From: Thermoanaerobaculum sp.
Lineage (GTDB): Bacteria > Acidobacteriota > Thermoanaerobaculia > Multivoradales > UBA5704
Length of the DNA: 64,000 nt
Assembly (NCBI GenBank): GCA_021154885.1
Contig: JAJKHS010000073.1
Span: forward strand, 1 to 64,000
Direction of reading: 5' to 3'
Below, in pieces: positions 7,613 through 16,282 of the stretch; positions within the stretch are counted from its first letter, which is position 1, and each line of letters starts with the position of its first letter. The notes beneath the pieces are model-generated. The model was not told where the DNA came from. It saw nothing but the letters and a program-made list of their open reading frames with translations, and made no database searches. The position numbers were made by a program, and so were the translations under genes.

Positions 7613-9550
7613 ATGGAGACGACCATCGAAGCCGTCCATCTGACCCTACCCGACGGATCCGTACGCACGGTCCCGCCGGGCACCACGCCGCTCGAGGTGG
7701 CCGCCTCGATCGGTCCGCGCCTGGCCAAGGATGCCGTCGGCGCGGAGCTGGATGGCCGCAAGGTCGACCTGCGCCTGCCCCTCGCCCAGGGGGGCGCGTT
7801 CCGCATCTTCACCGTCAAGAGCCCGGAGGCCGGCGAGTTCATCCGCCACAGCGCCGAGCATGTGCTGGCCGACGCCGTCAAACGGCTCTGGCCGGAGGCG
7901 GAGATCGACGCCGGACGCAAGGACCACAGCGAGAAGTTCCAGTATGACTTCCGCTTCCCGCGCGCCTTCACCCCCGACGACCTCGCGCGGATCGAGGATA
8001 AGATGCGGGAGATCCTGGCCGAGAAGAGCGGCTTCGAGCGCATCGAGGTGAGCCGCGGCGAGGCGGAGAGGGTCTTCCGCGACCTGGGCGAGACCCTGAA
8101 GGTGGAGCGCCTGAAGGAGATCCCCGAAGGGGAGACCATCACCCTCTACCGCGACGGCCGCTTCACCGATCTCTGCCGTGGGCCGCACGTGCAGAACCTG
8201 TCCCAGATCGGGGCGGTGAAGCTGCTGGAGGCCTCCGGGGTCTACTGGAAGGGCGACGAGAGCAACGAGCGGCTGCAGCGCATCTATGGCACCGCCTTCG
8301 GCTCCGAGAAGGAGCTCGCGGAGTACCTGGCGCAGGTGGAGCTGGCCCGCGCCCGCGACCACCGCCGGCTGGGCCAGGAGCTCGACCTCTTCAGCTTCAA
8401 CCCGCTGGCGCCGGCCATGCCGTTCCTCCACCCCAAGGGGGCGGCGATCTACATCGCGCTCATCGACTACGTGCGGGAGCTCAACGCCCGCTACGGCTAT
8501 GGCGAGGTGGTGACGCCGCAGATCCTCGACGTCGAGCTGTGGAAGACCTCGGGGCACTACGACAACTATCAGGAGAACATGTTCTTCACCGAGGCGGACG
8601 AGCGTGAGATGGCGGTGAAGCCCATGAACTGCCCCACCCACTGCCTGATCTTCGGGACGCGCCTGCGCTCCTACCGCGACCTGCCGATCCGTTACGCGGA
8701 TTTTGGCCGGCTGCACCGCTACGAGCGGAGCGGCGTGACCAACGGCCTGTTCCGGGTGCGCTCGTTCCAGCAGGACGACGCCCACGTCTTCTGCACCGAA
8801 GAGCAGGTCGAGTCCGCCGTGCTGGCGGCGACGGGGATGATCCTGGAGCTGTACCGGACCTTCGGCTTCGACGAGGTGCGGATCGAGCTGTCGACCCGGC
8901 CGGCGAAGCGGATCGGCTCGGACGAGCTGTGGGATCATGCCGAGGCCTCCCTGGCGCGGGCCCTGGATGGCCGGTGCATCCGGTACCAGGTCAATCCCGG
9001 GGATGGCGCGTTCTACGGGCCGAAGATCGACTTCCACGTCCAGGACGCCCTGGGCCGGAGCTGGCAGCTCGGCACGGTGCAGCTCGACTACCAGATGCCG
9101 CAGCGGTTCGGGCTGAAGTACGTGGCGGCGGACGGCGCCGAGCATCAGCCGGTGATGATCCACCGTGCCATGCTGGGGTCGGTCGAACGCTTCCTGGCCA
9201 TCCTCATCGAGCAGACCGCGGGGGCGTTCCCCCTGTGGCTGGCGCCGGTGCAGGCGGTGGTGCTGCCGGTGTCGGAGAAGTTCGCCGGGTACGGCGAGAG
9301 GGTGCGCGCGGCGCTGGCGGCGGCCGGGGTGCAGGTGGAGCTCGACGACCGCAACGAGAAGCTGGGCTATAAGATCCGGGAGGCCCAGGTGCAGAAGATC
9401 CCCTACATGCTGGTGGTGGGGGCGCGGGAGCAGGAGGAGGGTACCGTCGCGGTGCGTCGCCGCGCCGGCGAGGACCTGGGGGCGCTGACCGTGGACGCGT
9501 TCCTGGCGCGGGTGGGCGACCTGGTCGCGTCCCGCAGCCGGGAACTGTGA
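7613..9550 (+). CDS. thrS: Threonyl-tRNA synthetase
   Basis: 645 residues, full length. It charges tRNA-Thr. An N-terminal TGS domain (about 1-65) is followed by the editing domain, with the HxxxH zinc motif at H79/H83 and TDLCRGPH further on. The class II catalytic core includes MNCPTHC, whose first Cys (340) is a zinc ligand, and FYGPKIDFHVQDALGR. An anticodon-binding domain occupies the last 100 residues. There is no clear Shine-Dalgarno before ATG 7613; a TAGAGT box ends six bases before it, so a leaderless transcript is possible. First gene of the thrS-infC-rpmI-rplT-pheST cluster. Confidence 0.97.
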   Translation: METTIEAVHLTLPDGSVRTVPPGTTPLEVAASIGPRLAKDAVGAELDGRKVDLRLPLAQGGAFRIFTVKSPEAGEFIRHSAEHVLADAVKRLWPEAEIDAGRKDHSEKFQYDFRFPRAFTPDDLARIEDKMREILAEKSGFERIEVSRGEAERVFRDLGETLKVERLKEIPEGETITLYRDGRFTDLCRGPHVQNLSQIGAVKLLEASGVYWKGDESNERLQRIYGTAFGSEKELAEYLAQVELARARDHRRLGQELDLFSFNPLAPAMPFLHPKGAAIYIALIDYVRELNARYGYGEVVTPQILDVELWKTSGHYDNYQENMFFTEADEREMAVKPMNCPTHCLIFGTRLRSYRDLPIRYADFGRLHRYERSGVTNGLFRVRSFQQDDAHVFCTEEQVESAVLAATGMILELYRTFGFDEVRIELSTRPAKRIGSDELWDHAEASLARALDGRCIRYQVNPGDGAFYGPKIDFHVQDALGRSWQLGTVQLDYQMPQRFGLKYVAADGAEHQPVMIHRAMLGSVERFLAILIEQTAGAFPLWLAPVQAVVLPVSEKFAGYGERVRAALAAAGVQVELDDRNEKLGYKIREAQVQKIPYMLVVGAREQEEGTVAVRRRAGEDLGALTVDAFLARVGDLVASRSREL

Positions 9551-9592
9551 GCACCCTAGAATACAAACGGCTTCTTGACGAAAGGAGACACG

Positions 9593-9645
9593 ATCTGGAC
9601 ACTACATTCCGGGCACAGGCTCGGCGCTCTCAGGGGGTGAGCTGA
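9593..9645 (+). other. Candidate leader ORF upstream of infC
   Basis: A strong AAAGGAG (9581-9587) is followed by ATC 9593, in frame to TGA 9640 (15 codons), or by CTG 9595, in another frame to TGA 9645. Both end within nine bases of the infC ATC. Either the Shine-Dalgarno serves a short leader peptide started from a non-ATG codon, or it is a relic. No ordinary start codon supports it. Confidence 0.25.
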
Positions 9646-9646
9646 C

Positions 9647-10183
9647 ATCGACAAGGCAACGCGGATCAACGAGCGCATCCGGGTGCGGGAGGTGCGCCTG
9701 GTCGACGCCGACGGCTCGCAGGCCGGCATCGTGCCGATCGAAGAGGCCCTGCGGCGGGCTCAGGAGCAGACCCTCGACTTGGTGGAGGTGGCGCCGACGG
9801 CCAAGCCGCCGGTCTGCCGCATCATGGACTTCGGCAAGTTCCTCTACGAGCAGAAGAAGAAGGCTCACATATCGAAGAAGAAGCAGAAGATCATCCATCT
9901 CAAAGAGGTCAAGTTCCGGCCCAACATCGACGAGCACGACTACGATTTCAAGCTCAAGAACGCCATCCGGTTCCTCGGCGAAGGGGACAAGGTGAAGGCC
10001 ACCGTCCAGTTCCGGGGCCGTGAAATGGCGCGCCAGGACCTCGGCTACAAGCTCTTGAAGCGGTTCGAGGGAGACTTGGGGGAGCATGGAGTGCTAGAAT
10101 CGTCGCCCGAAATGGCGGGCAACCGGATGCACGTGATCTTCGGTCCGCCCCGTCACGGTATCAAGCCGAAGACGACCCCCTGA
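9647..10183 (+). CDS. infC: Translation initiation factor IF-3 (ATC start)
   Basis: 178 residues. IF-3 binds the 30S subunit and enforces start-codon choice. The N-terminal signature TRINERIRVREVRLVDADG is in frame only back to ATC 9647. An in-frame TGA lies at 9638-9640 and no ATG, GTG or TTG falls between it and GTG 9683, which would delete the conserved N-terminus. A run of G (9633-9637) provides the ribosome binding site. Rare AUU/AUC starts are a known IF-3 feature that lets the factor repress its own translation. The linker is Lys-rich (YEQKKKAHISKKKQK) and the C-domain is complete. Confidence 0.93.
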   Translation: MDKATRINERIRVREVRLVDADGSQAGIVPIEEALRRAQEQTLDLVEVAPTAKPPVCRIMDFGKFLYEQKKKAHISKKKQKIIHLKEVKFRPNIDEHDYDFKLKNAIRFLGEGDKVKATVQFRGREMARQDLGYKLLKRFEGDLGEHGVLESSPEMAGNRMHVIFGPPRHGIKPKTTP

Positions 10184-10282
10184 CCCCGAGCGGGGCCGGG
10201 AGTCGGGACGCCGGGGAGGGGTTCTTCCCTTCCTTGGACGTTTTTTGTCATCAGAGAGCTGTTTTTCAGAAAGGAGCCACCC

Positions 10283-10477
10283 TTGCCCAAGCAGAAGACG
10301 CACAAGGGGGCCGCGAAGCGCTTCAAGGTCACAGGCACCGGCAAGGTGACGCGTCACCAGTCGATGAAGAGCCACATCCTGACCAAGAAGACCACCAAGC
10401 GGAAGCGCCACCTGCGCAAGTCCGTGGCGGTCTCCCCCGCGTTCGCAGCCACTCTCAGCGGGATGCTGCACCAGTAG
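10283..10477 (+). CDS. rpmI: 50S ribosomal protein L35
   Basis: 64 residues, standard length, very basic: [20 protein letters not shown], then [18 protein letters not shown]. The start is TTG at 10283, preceded by GAAAGGAG. It sits between infC and rplT as in most bacteria. An 8-bp hairpin (10477-10495, CGC loop, one G-U pair) overlaps its stop and could be processing- or autoregulation-related. Confidence 0.97.
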   Translation: MPKQKTHKGAAKRFKVTGTGKVTRHQSMKSHILTKKTTKRKRHLRKSVAVSPAFAATLSGMLHQ

Positions 10478-10636
10478 GGCGGCCCGCGGCCGTCCCAAAT
10501 CAAAATTCCGGCTGCCGGCGGGACGGACCTGCCCCCGGAGCCGCGGCCCCCGGCGCTCCAATCCGGAGAGAATCGCCGTGCGGGCCCTGACCGCTCCCCC
10601 TTCCTTGAGGTGTGGAGCAGAAACGAGGTTCGGTAC

Positions 10637-11032
10637 ATGGCACGTGTCAAGCGTGGAAACAAGCGCCTGCTGAAGCGCAAGAAGATTCTCGATCGCGCCA
10701 GTGGCTTCTACGGCACCAAGTCGAAGGCCCACCGCATGGCCAAGCTGGCGGTGGACAAGGCCCTGGGCTACGCCTACCGCGACCGGCGGCAGAAGAAGCG
10801 GCACCTGCGCAGCCTGTGGATCGTGCGCATCAACGCCGCCGCCCGCCTCAGCGGCCTCTCCTACAGCCGCCTGATCGCCGGCCTCAAGGCCGCCGGCTCC
10901 GAGCTCGACCGCAAGGTGCTGGCCGACCTCGCGGTCGCCGATCCGCAGGGCTTCGCGGGCATTGCCGAGCTGGCGAAGAAGGCGCTCGAAGGCCAGGGCG
11001 GCCAGGGCGCGCCCGCGTCCGCGGAGGCCTAG
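10637..11032 (+). CDS. rplT: 50S ribosomal protein L20
   Basis: 131 residues from ATG 10637 ([18 protein letters not shown]). The conserved 23S-binding N-terminal arm and the globular part ([20 protein letters not shown]) are complete. A short Ala/Gly-rich tail makes it about a dozen residues longer than E. coli L20. L20 assembles early into the 50S subunit and, in several bacteria, represses the infC-rpmI-rplT mRNA; the 159-base rpmI-rplT spacer is unusually long and could hold such a site, but I do not recognise a known leader. Confidence 0.97.
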   Translation: MARVKRGNKRLLKRKKILDRASGFYGTKSKAHRMAKLAVDKALGYAYRDRRQKKRHLRSLWIVRINAAARLSGLSYSRLIAGLKAAGSELDRKVLADLAVADPQGFAGIAELAKKALEGQGGQGAPASAEA

Positions 11033-11033
11033 G

Positions 11034-12083
11034 GTGAGCGCCGGGGAGGGAATTGCGTCGGCTCGGCTCGGGAATTGGATCGAGGGCTTCGAGGGCGATG
11101 CCGCCGAGAGGGGACAGACCCGAGCCCAATGGGAGCTTCTGCGGATTCATTGGGCGGGCAAGAAGCAGGGCGTGGTGCGCGGCCTGCTCGAGGAGATCAA
11201 GAGGATCGAGCCGGAGCAGCGCCGCGCCTATGGCGAGGACGTCAACCGCTTCAAGGAGCACGTCGAGCGCCGGCTGTCTGCAATTGACGCGGCGCTCGCC
11301 GCCCGCGAGCGGGAGGCGGCCCGGCGCGCCGCCGCCGTGGACGTCACCCTCCCCGGCCGGCGGCCGGCTCTCGGCAGCCTCCACCCCGTGACGCTGGTCA
11401 TCGCGGAGATGGAGCAGATCTTCGCCGAAATGGGCTACAGCGTCGCCGAAGGGCCCGAGGTCGAGGACGACTACCACAACTTCGAGGCGCTCAACTTCCC
11501 CGCGGACCACCCGGCGCGCGACACGCAGGACACCTTCTTCCTGGAGGACGGCCTGCTGCTGCGCACCCACACCTCGCCGGTGCAGATCCGCACCATGCTG
11601 GCGCGCCGGCCACCGATCCGGGTCATCTGCCCCGGCCGGGTGTTCCGCAACGATAACGACCTGCGTCACTCGCCCATGTTCCACCAGGTGGAGGGGCTGG
11701 CGGTCGCGGAGGGGATCACCGTCGGCCACCTCAAGGGGACGATCCTCGCCTTCATGCGCCGCCTCTTCTCGCCGGAGACGGACATCCGCATGCGGCCCAG
11801 CTTCTTCCCCTTCACCGAGCCGTCGGCCGAGGTGGACGTCACCTGCCAGAATTGTAGGGGCCAGGGGTGCGAGGTCTGCTCCGGCACCGGCTGGATGGAG
11901 ATCCTCGGCTGCGGCATGGTGGATCCGCGGGTGCTCGCCGGCTGCGGCATCGATCCCGACGTCTACTCCGGTTTCGCCTTCGGCATGGGCGTCGACCGGG
12001 TGGCGATGAACCGCTACGGCATTCCCAACATCCGTCTGCTCTTCGACAACGACGAGCGACTGCTGCGGCAGGTGCGAGGCTGA
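11034..12083 (+). CDS. pheS: Phenylalanyl-tRNA synthetase alpha subunit
   Basis: 349 residues from GTG 11034, one base after the rplT stop, with GGAGG seven bases upstream. The N-terminal coiled coil contains the WAGKKQGVVRGLLEEIK element. The class II core includes HPVTLVIAEMEQIFAEMGY, the motif 2 region RVICPGRVFRNDNDLRHSPM and motif 3 GFAFGMGVDRVAMNRYGIPN. It forms an alpha2-beta2 enzyme with PheT. The ATG of pheT overlaps its TGA by one base. Confidence 0.96.
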   Translation: MSAGEGIASARLGNWIEGFEGDAAERGQTRAQWELLRIHWAGKKQGVVRGLLEEIKRIEPEQRRAYGEDVNRFKEHVERRLSAIDAALAAREREAARRAAAVDVTLPGRRPALGSLHPVTLVIAEMEQIFAEMGYSVAEGPEVEDDYHNFEALNFPADHPARDTQDTFFLEDGLLLRTHTSPVQIRTMLARRPPIRVICPGRVFRNDNDLRHSPMFHQVEGLAVAEGITVGHLKGTILAFMRRLFSPETDIRMRPSFFPFTEPSAEVDVTCQNCRGQGCEVCSGTGWMEILGCGMVDPRVLAGCGIDPDVYSGFAFGMGVDRVAMNRYGIPNIRLLFDNDERLLRQVRG

Positions 12084-14164
12084 TGGAATTCTCCTGCCAG
12101 TGGCTCGCCCAGTACGTCGACCTCCCGGCCGATCCCCAGGAGCTGGCCCGGCGCCTGACCGCCGCCGGCCTCGCCGTCGAGGGGGTTTCGACCCATGGCG
12201 ATGACACCGTGCTGGACGTCGACGTCACCACCAACCGGCCGGACTGCATGAACCACTTCGGCCTGGCGCGGGAGATCGCGGTGCTCTTCGACGTGCCTCT
12301 GCGCCGGCCGCCGGCCGCGCCGGCGGAGGACCTTGAGCGGACGGCGGAAGCCGCGCGGGTGACGCTCGACGACCTGGAAGGCTGCCCCCGGTTCACGGCC
12401 CGCCTGGTGCGCGGGGTGAGGATCGGCCCCAGTCCCGAGTGGCTGCGCCGGCGGCTGGAGTCGATTGGCCTGCGGCCCATCAACAACGTCGTCGACGTCA
12501 CCAACTTCATCCTCTGGGAGCTGGGCCAGCCGCTCCACGCCTACGATTTCGCCAAGCTGGCCGGCGGCCCAGGCGGGACAATCGTCGTGCGCCGGGCGCG
12601 GGCGGGCGAAACGCTGGTCACCCTGGACGGCGTGGAGCGGGAGCTCGACCCCGAGATCCTCGTCATCGCCGACGCCGAGCGCCCCGTGGGCCTGGCCGGC
12701 GTCATGGGGGGCCTCGCGAGCGAGGTCACGGCCGAGACTCGCGACGTCCTCATCGAAGGCGCGCACTTCGATCGCAAAGCCGTGCGCACCACTGCCAAAC
12801 GGCTGGGCATGCACACCGACGCCAGCCACCGCTTCGAGCGCGGCGCCGATCCGGAGATCTGTGGCGAGGCGGTGAGCCGCGCCGCGGCGCTGATCGCCGA
12901 GGTCGCCGGCGGCATCGTGCCCGCGGGCGTCCTCGACGTCCGCGATACGACGAAGACCTGGACCCGCCACGGCCGGCTGAACCTGGCCAAGCTCGATGCC
13001 TTCGCCGGCGTCCACGTCGATCCCGCGGACGCCGAGCGCTGGCTGACCGGCCTCGGCTTCGGCGTCGACCGCTCAGGCGGCCCCGGCGAAAACGTGTGGG
13101 GGATCACCGTCCCCTCCTGGCGGTACTTCGACTTCCAGCCGCGCCCCGAGCCGCCGCACGAAACCTATCCGCAGGACCTCTATGAAGAGGTGCTGCGGGT
13201 GTTCGGCCTCGACCGTATCCCGGCGGCTTTGCCCGGAATTCCGGGGGCCGACGCGCCGCGGGCGGAGAACCTGATCCGCCGCGACCGGGTGCGGCGGCAG
13301 CTCGCGGCGTCCGGCTACGCCGAGGCGATCCACTTCGCCTTCCTCGATCCGGCCCGCGACGCCGCCTTCCCCAGCCTGCGGCCGGCGGCGCAGCCGATCC
13401 GCCTCGCCAATCCGATCTCCGAGCAGCTCTCCGTGCTGCGCCGGTCGCTGGTGCCGAACCTGGTGGAGACCGCCCGCTTCAATCAGCGCCGCGGTCTGCC
13501 GGCGGTGCGCACGTTCGAGATCGCCAACGTCTTCTATGAGCGGGCGCAGGGGGGCATCCCCGACCAGCCGGAGCACGTGGGACTGGTCTGCGGCGGGCGG
13601 CTGGGGAATCCCTGGGAGCGGGAGGTGGAGCTCGACCTGTTCGACCTCAAGGGGACGGTCGACGCTCTGGCCGACGCCTTCGGTATCCGGCTGGAGGCCC
13701 GCCCGGCGGACCTTCCCGGAGTCCTGGCCGGCAACTCCGCCGAATTACTGCGGGTGCAGGGGGGCGAGGTGGTGGGGTGGTTCGGCCGCGTCGCCGAGCA
13801 GGAGGGCTATCCTCTCTACGCGGCGGAGCTGGCCACGGCCGCGCTGGCGGGCGGTGACGTGAGCCTGAAAGTGGAGCTGCCGTCCCGCTTCCCGGGAATC
13901 TCGGCCGACTTCACGTTCACCCACGCGCTGGACACGCCGTGGGCGGAGATCGAGCGGGCCATCCGCGAGTTGGCGCCGCCCGACCTCGTCGCCTGGAAGC
14001 TGAAGGACCGGTACCGCGGTCCCGGCGTGCCCGAGGGTGCGGTGAACACCACCCTCTCGTTCCACTACAACGCCCGCGAGCGCTCGCTCACCCAGGAGGA
14101 GGTCAACGCCCGGCAGGGCGCCCTCAACCAGGAGCTCGAGCGCCGCTTCGGCTGGAAGGGGTAG
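12083..14164 (+). CDS. pheT: Phenylalanyl-tRNA synthetase beta subunit, lacking the tRNA-binding EMAP-like domain
   Basis: 693 residues, about 100 shorter than the usual 790-800. The start MEFSCQWLAQYVDL passes directly from GLAVEGV (about residue 33) to DTVLDVDVTTNRPDCMNHFG. The normal insertion of an OB-fold tRNA-binding domain at that point is absent. B3/B4 editing (RFTARLVRGV, GLRPINNVVDVTNF), B5 and the C-terminal ferredoxin-like anticodon domain (LSFHYNARERSLTQEEVNAR) are present. The reading frame is continuous, so this is a domain loss, not a frameshift. Confidence 0.95.
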   Translation: MEFSCQWLAQYVDLPADPQELARRLTAAGLAVEGVSTHGDDTVLDVDVTTNRPDCMNHFGLAREIAVLFDVPLRRPPAAPAEDLERTAEAARVTLDDLEGCPRFTARLVRGVRIGPSPEWLRRRLESIGLRPINNVVDVTNFILWELGQPLHAYDFAKLAGGPGGTIVVRRARAGETLVTLDGVERELDPEILVIADAERPVGLAGVMGGLASEVTAETRDVLIEGAHFDRKAVRTTAKRLGMHTDASHRFERGADPEICGEAVSRAAALIAEVAGGIVPAGVLDVRDTTKTWTRHGRLNLAKLDAFAGVHVDPADAERWLTGLGFGVDRSGGPGENVWGITVPSWRYFDFQPRPEPPHETYPQDLYEEVLRVFGLDRIPAALPGIPGADAPRAENLIRRDRVRRQLAASGYAEAIHFAFLDPARDAAFPSLRPAAQPIRLANPISEQLSVLRRSLVPNLVETARFNQRRGLPAVRTFEIANVFYERAQGGIPDQPEHVGLVCGGRLGNPWEREVELDLFDLKGTVDALADAFGIRLEARPADLPGVLAGNSAELLRVQGGEVVGWFGRVAEQEGYPLYAAELATAALAGGDVSLKVELPSRFPGISADFTFTHALDTPWAEIERAIRELAPPDLVAWKLKDRYRGPGVPEGAVNTTLSFHYNARERSLTQEEVNARQGALNQELERRFGWKG

Positions 14165-14166
14165 CC

Positions 14167-14523
14167 GTGCAGATCGAATGGCTGGACGGTCTGGAATCCC
14201 GGGTGCACGACGCCGTCGAGCGCCTCGGGGAGCTGCGGGAGGAGAACCGCACCCTCCGCGACACGATCGAGGATCTCGAGACCCGCCTCGCCGCCGTCGC
14301 CACGCCGGCTGCCGGGCCCGCGCCCTGGGAGGAGCGGGAGGGCGGTGAGGAGATCGATGCGCTCCAGGCCCGGCTGCGGGAGCTGGAGCGACAGCTCGCC
14401 GCCGCCGAGACCGAGCGCGCCGAAGCCGCCGCGGCGGCCAGGGCCTGGGAGATCGAGCGCGAGGAGGTCCGGCGGCGGGTGGAGGGGCTCACCGCGGGGC
14501 TGGCGGGGCTGGCGGGGTCTTGA
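14167..14523 (+). CDS. ZapB-like coiled-coil protein
   Basis: 118 residues from GTG 14167, three bases after pheT. Almost all coiled coil: ESRVHDAVERLGELREENRT, then ETRLAAV..., then LRELERQLAAAETERAEAAA, ending in a short GLAGLAG repeat. The size and the coupling with zapA across pyrD suggest a ZapB-like FtsZ-ring factor, but coiled coils give weak homology signals. Its last 35 bases overlap the 3' end of pyrD, which converges on it. Confidence 0.5.
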   Translation: MQIEWLDGLESRVHDAVERLGELREENRTLRDTIEDLETRLAAVATPAAGPAPWEEREGGEEIDALQARLRELERQLAAAETERAEAAAAARAWEIEREEVRRRVEGLTAGLAGLAGS

Positions 14524-15583
14524 CACCCTCCCGGTCCGCCCCGATCACGTCCGTAATCCCCCTCGCTCCATCCCGCTTCATCAGCGCCAGCAACTCCTCG
14601 TTGATCCGGCGGGGGAGGGAGGGGCCTTCGTAGATGAGGGCGGTGTAGATCTGGACCAGCGAAGCGCCGGCCCGGAGCCGCCGGTAGGCCTCGGCGCCGG
14701 AATCGATGCCGCCAACGCTGATCAGGACGGCCCGGCCGAAGAGCGCCTTGGCCACCTCCTCGAAGACCTGGAAGCTCTTCTCCCTGAGCGCCCGTCCCGA
14801 GATCCCGCCGAAGCCCCTGGCCCCCGGCACCAGGGAGTAGTCGGTCGTCGTGTTGGTGGCGATGATGCCAGAGGCGCCTGCGGCCACGGCCGTCTCGGCG
14901 AGCGCCGCGGCCTGTCCCGGCGCGAGGTCGGGGGCGATCTTCACCAGCACGGGCGTCTTCGTGATCCCCGCCGCCAGCCCCAGAAGGTCGCGGACGAAGG
15001 ACTCGCTCTGGAGGTCGCGCAGCCCCGGCGTGTTGGGCGAGGAGAGGTTGACCACCAGGTAGTCGCAGAGGTCGTGGAGCCCGCGGATCAAGGTCTCGTA
15101 ATCCTGGAGGGCCCGCTCGGGGGGCGTCGCCTTGTTCTTGCCAAGGTTGACGCCCAGGGGGAGGACGGCCGGGTAGACCCGCGTGAGGCGCCGCCGCATC
15201 GCCTCCAGGCCGCCGTTGTTGAAACCCAGGGCGTTCTGCAGGCTGCGCTCGGCGGAGTGACGGAACAGCCGCGGTTTCGGATTCCCCGGCTGCGGCAGGG
15301 GGGTGACCGTCCCGACCTCGATGAAGCCGAAGCCGAGGGCAGGCATCGCCGGCACGACCCGGGCGTCCTTGTCGAAGCCGGCGGCGAGGCCTACGGGGTT
15401 GGGAAACTCGCGGCCGAAGAGCATCTGGCGCAGGGGTGCGGCGTCCACCAGGTTGCGCCGGGCGAGGGCTGCGGCCAGCCCGGGAACCGCCTGAACCGTC
15501 CGCAAAACCGCCATCCCGGCGCCGTGGGCGGCCTCAGGCTCGAGCCCGAAGAGCAGGCGGCGGAGAGCGGGGTAGACGGGCAC
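14489..15583 (-). CDS. pyrD: Dihydroorotate dehydrogenase (quinone), class 2
   Basis: 364 residues. Oxidises dihydroorotate to orotate in pyrimidine synthesis, using membrane quinone. The class 2 N-terminal helical extension is present (PALRRLLFGLEPEAAHGAGM). It is followed by GLAAGFDKDA, QNALGFNNGGLEA, GVNLGKNK and NLSSPNTPGLRDLQ with the catalytic Ser of class 2, then ATNTTTDYS and SVGGIDSG. GTG start at 15583; the TACAAT box on the minus strand (15598-15593) is about ten bases upstream, so the message may be leaderless or nearly so. Confidence 0.96.
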   Translation of the reverse strand: MPVYPALRRLLFGLEPEAAHGAGMAVLRTVQAVPGLAAALARRNLVDAAPLRQMLFGREFPNPVGLAAGFDKDARVVPAMPALGFGFIEVGTVTPLPQPGNPKPRLFRHSAERSLQNALGFNNGGLEAMRRRLTRVYPAVLPLGVNLGKNKATPPERALQDYETLIRGLHDLCDYLVVNLSSPNTPGLRDLQSESFVRDLLGLAAGITKTPVLVKIAPDLAPGQAAALAETAVAAGASGIIATNTTTDYSLVPGARGFGGISGRALREKSFQVFEEVAKALFGRAVLISVGGIDSGAEAYRRLRAGASLVQIYTALIYEGPSLPRRINEELLALMKRDGARGITDVIGADREGVKTPPAPPAPR

Positions 15584-15609
15584 GATCGGGGGATTGTAGA
15601 CGACTGTGC

Positions 15610-15615
15610 TATAGT
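15610..15615 (+). promoter_or_regulatory. Candidate -10 element for zapA/6S region
   Basis: TATAGT in the divergent pyrD-zapA gap, 73 bases before the zapA start. No good -35 is visible 16-18 bases upstream, so support is modest. Confidence 0.3.
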
Positions 15616-15687
15616 GTGCCTCGCCAAACCGCTGGCATCACGTAACTTGCTGGCCGGGTGGGCATACCGACACTGGACGGGGAGACC

Positions 15688-15975
15688 ATGCCTTCAACCA
15701 CCACACCGGTTGAGATTTTTGGCGCGGTGTACCACGTCCGGGGAGACGACGAGAATGGGTACCTCCAGAGTCTGGCCGACCTCGTAGACCGCAAGATGCG
15801 AGAGGTGGCATTGCACGTGAAGACGGGAGACACGGCCCGCATTGCGATCCTGGTGGCACTCAATCTGGCAGACGAACTGTTCCAGGTTCAGAGTCGGCAA
15901 GAAGGGGAACGGGTCGAGATCAGGGAGAAGGTGGCGGCGCTCACGGAGGAATTAACGCAGGCCCTCGACGGTTGA
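15688..15975 (+). CDS. zapA: Cell division protein ZapA
   Basis: 95 residues from ATG 15688, preceded by GGGGAG; a GTG ten codons upstream is the alternative. The ZapA core is clear: PVEIFGAVYHVRG, then YLQSLADLVDRKMREVA, then TARIAILVALNLADELFQVQ, followed by a C-terminal coiled coil. It bundles FtsZ protofilaments at the Z-ring. The downstream neighbour is a 6S-like RNA, as in many bacteria. Confidence 0.93.
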   Translation: MPSTTTPVEIFGAVYHVRGDDENGYLQSLADLVDRKMREVALHVKTGDTARIAILVALNLADELFQVQSRQEGERVEIREKVAALTEELTQALDG

Positions 15976-16025
15976 GAGGGTTTGCGGTGACGGCGTCAGC
16001 TCAAGATATTATGGAACAAGGGTTA

Positions 16026-16209
16026 GCATCCCCTGCGTGGTTCGTGGGTACTACGGTTGTAGGACCAACATTCATACCAAGGGAGTCTTTCACCCGTGTG
16101 GCCCGTGCCAGCCTCGCTCGTACGAGGACGCTAAAGGCTCACGGAGCGGACACCCACCTGGCGCGTCAGGTTCTAAACGCACGGCTCTCACGGCTGCGCG
16201 GGGGATGCC
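16026..16209 (+). ncRNA. ssrS: 6S-like RNA
   Basis: About 184 bases, the classic 6S length, directly after zapA, its usual site. The ends pair as a long terminal stem (GCATCCCC at 16026-16033 with GGGGATGC at 16201-16208, extended inward). A long apical hairpin lies near the middle, closed by CCGTG/CACGG, AGCC/GGCT and CCTCG/CGAGG. A TATTAT -10 box (16007-16012) is placed to start transcription just before the stem. 6S RNA mimics an open promoter and sequesters sigma-70 RNA polymerase. The exact ends are estimates. Confidence 0.68.
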
Positions 16210-16252
16210 ATTTACTTCTCGCTTCGAGAGGTCCTTCCTGATCCCACCCGGC

Positions 16253-16276
16253 CCCCTTGCCAGTAGAAGCAAGGGG
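16253..16276 (+). promoter_or_regulatory. Hairpin masking the rny ribosome binding site
   Basis: A perfect 8-bp stem, CCCCTTGC (16253-16260) with GCAAGGGG (16269-16276), loop of eight. The 3' arm carries AAGGGG, the only Shine-Dalgarno for the GTG at 16283. There is no U tract, so an intrinsic terminator is less likely than translational control. Confidence 0.55.
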
Positions 16277-16282
16277 TAACCG

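Noticed and set aside
10184-10282. Intrinsic terminator between infC and rpmI (TTTTTT at about 10240)
   Set aside because: The stem before the T run is weak and mismatched, and the genes are normally co-transcribed.
15972-16241. 90-codon open frame after zapA
   Set aside because: It covers the 6S-like RNA, has no ribosome binding site, and its residues look like translated structured RNA.
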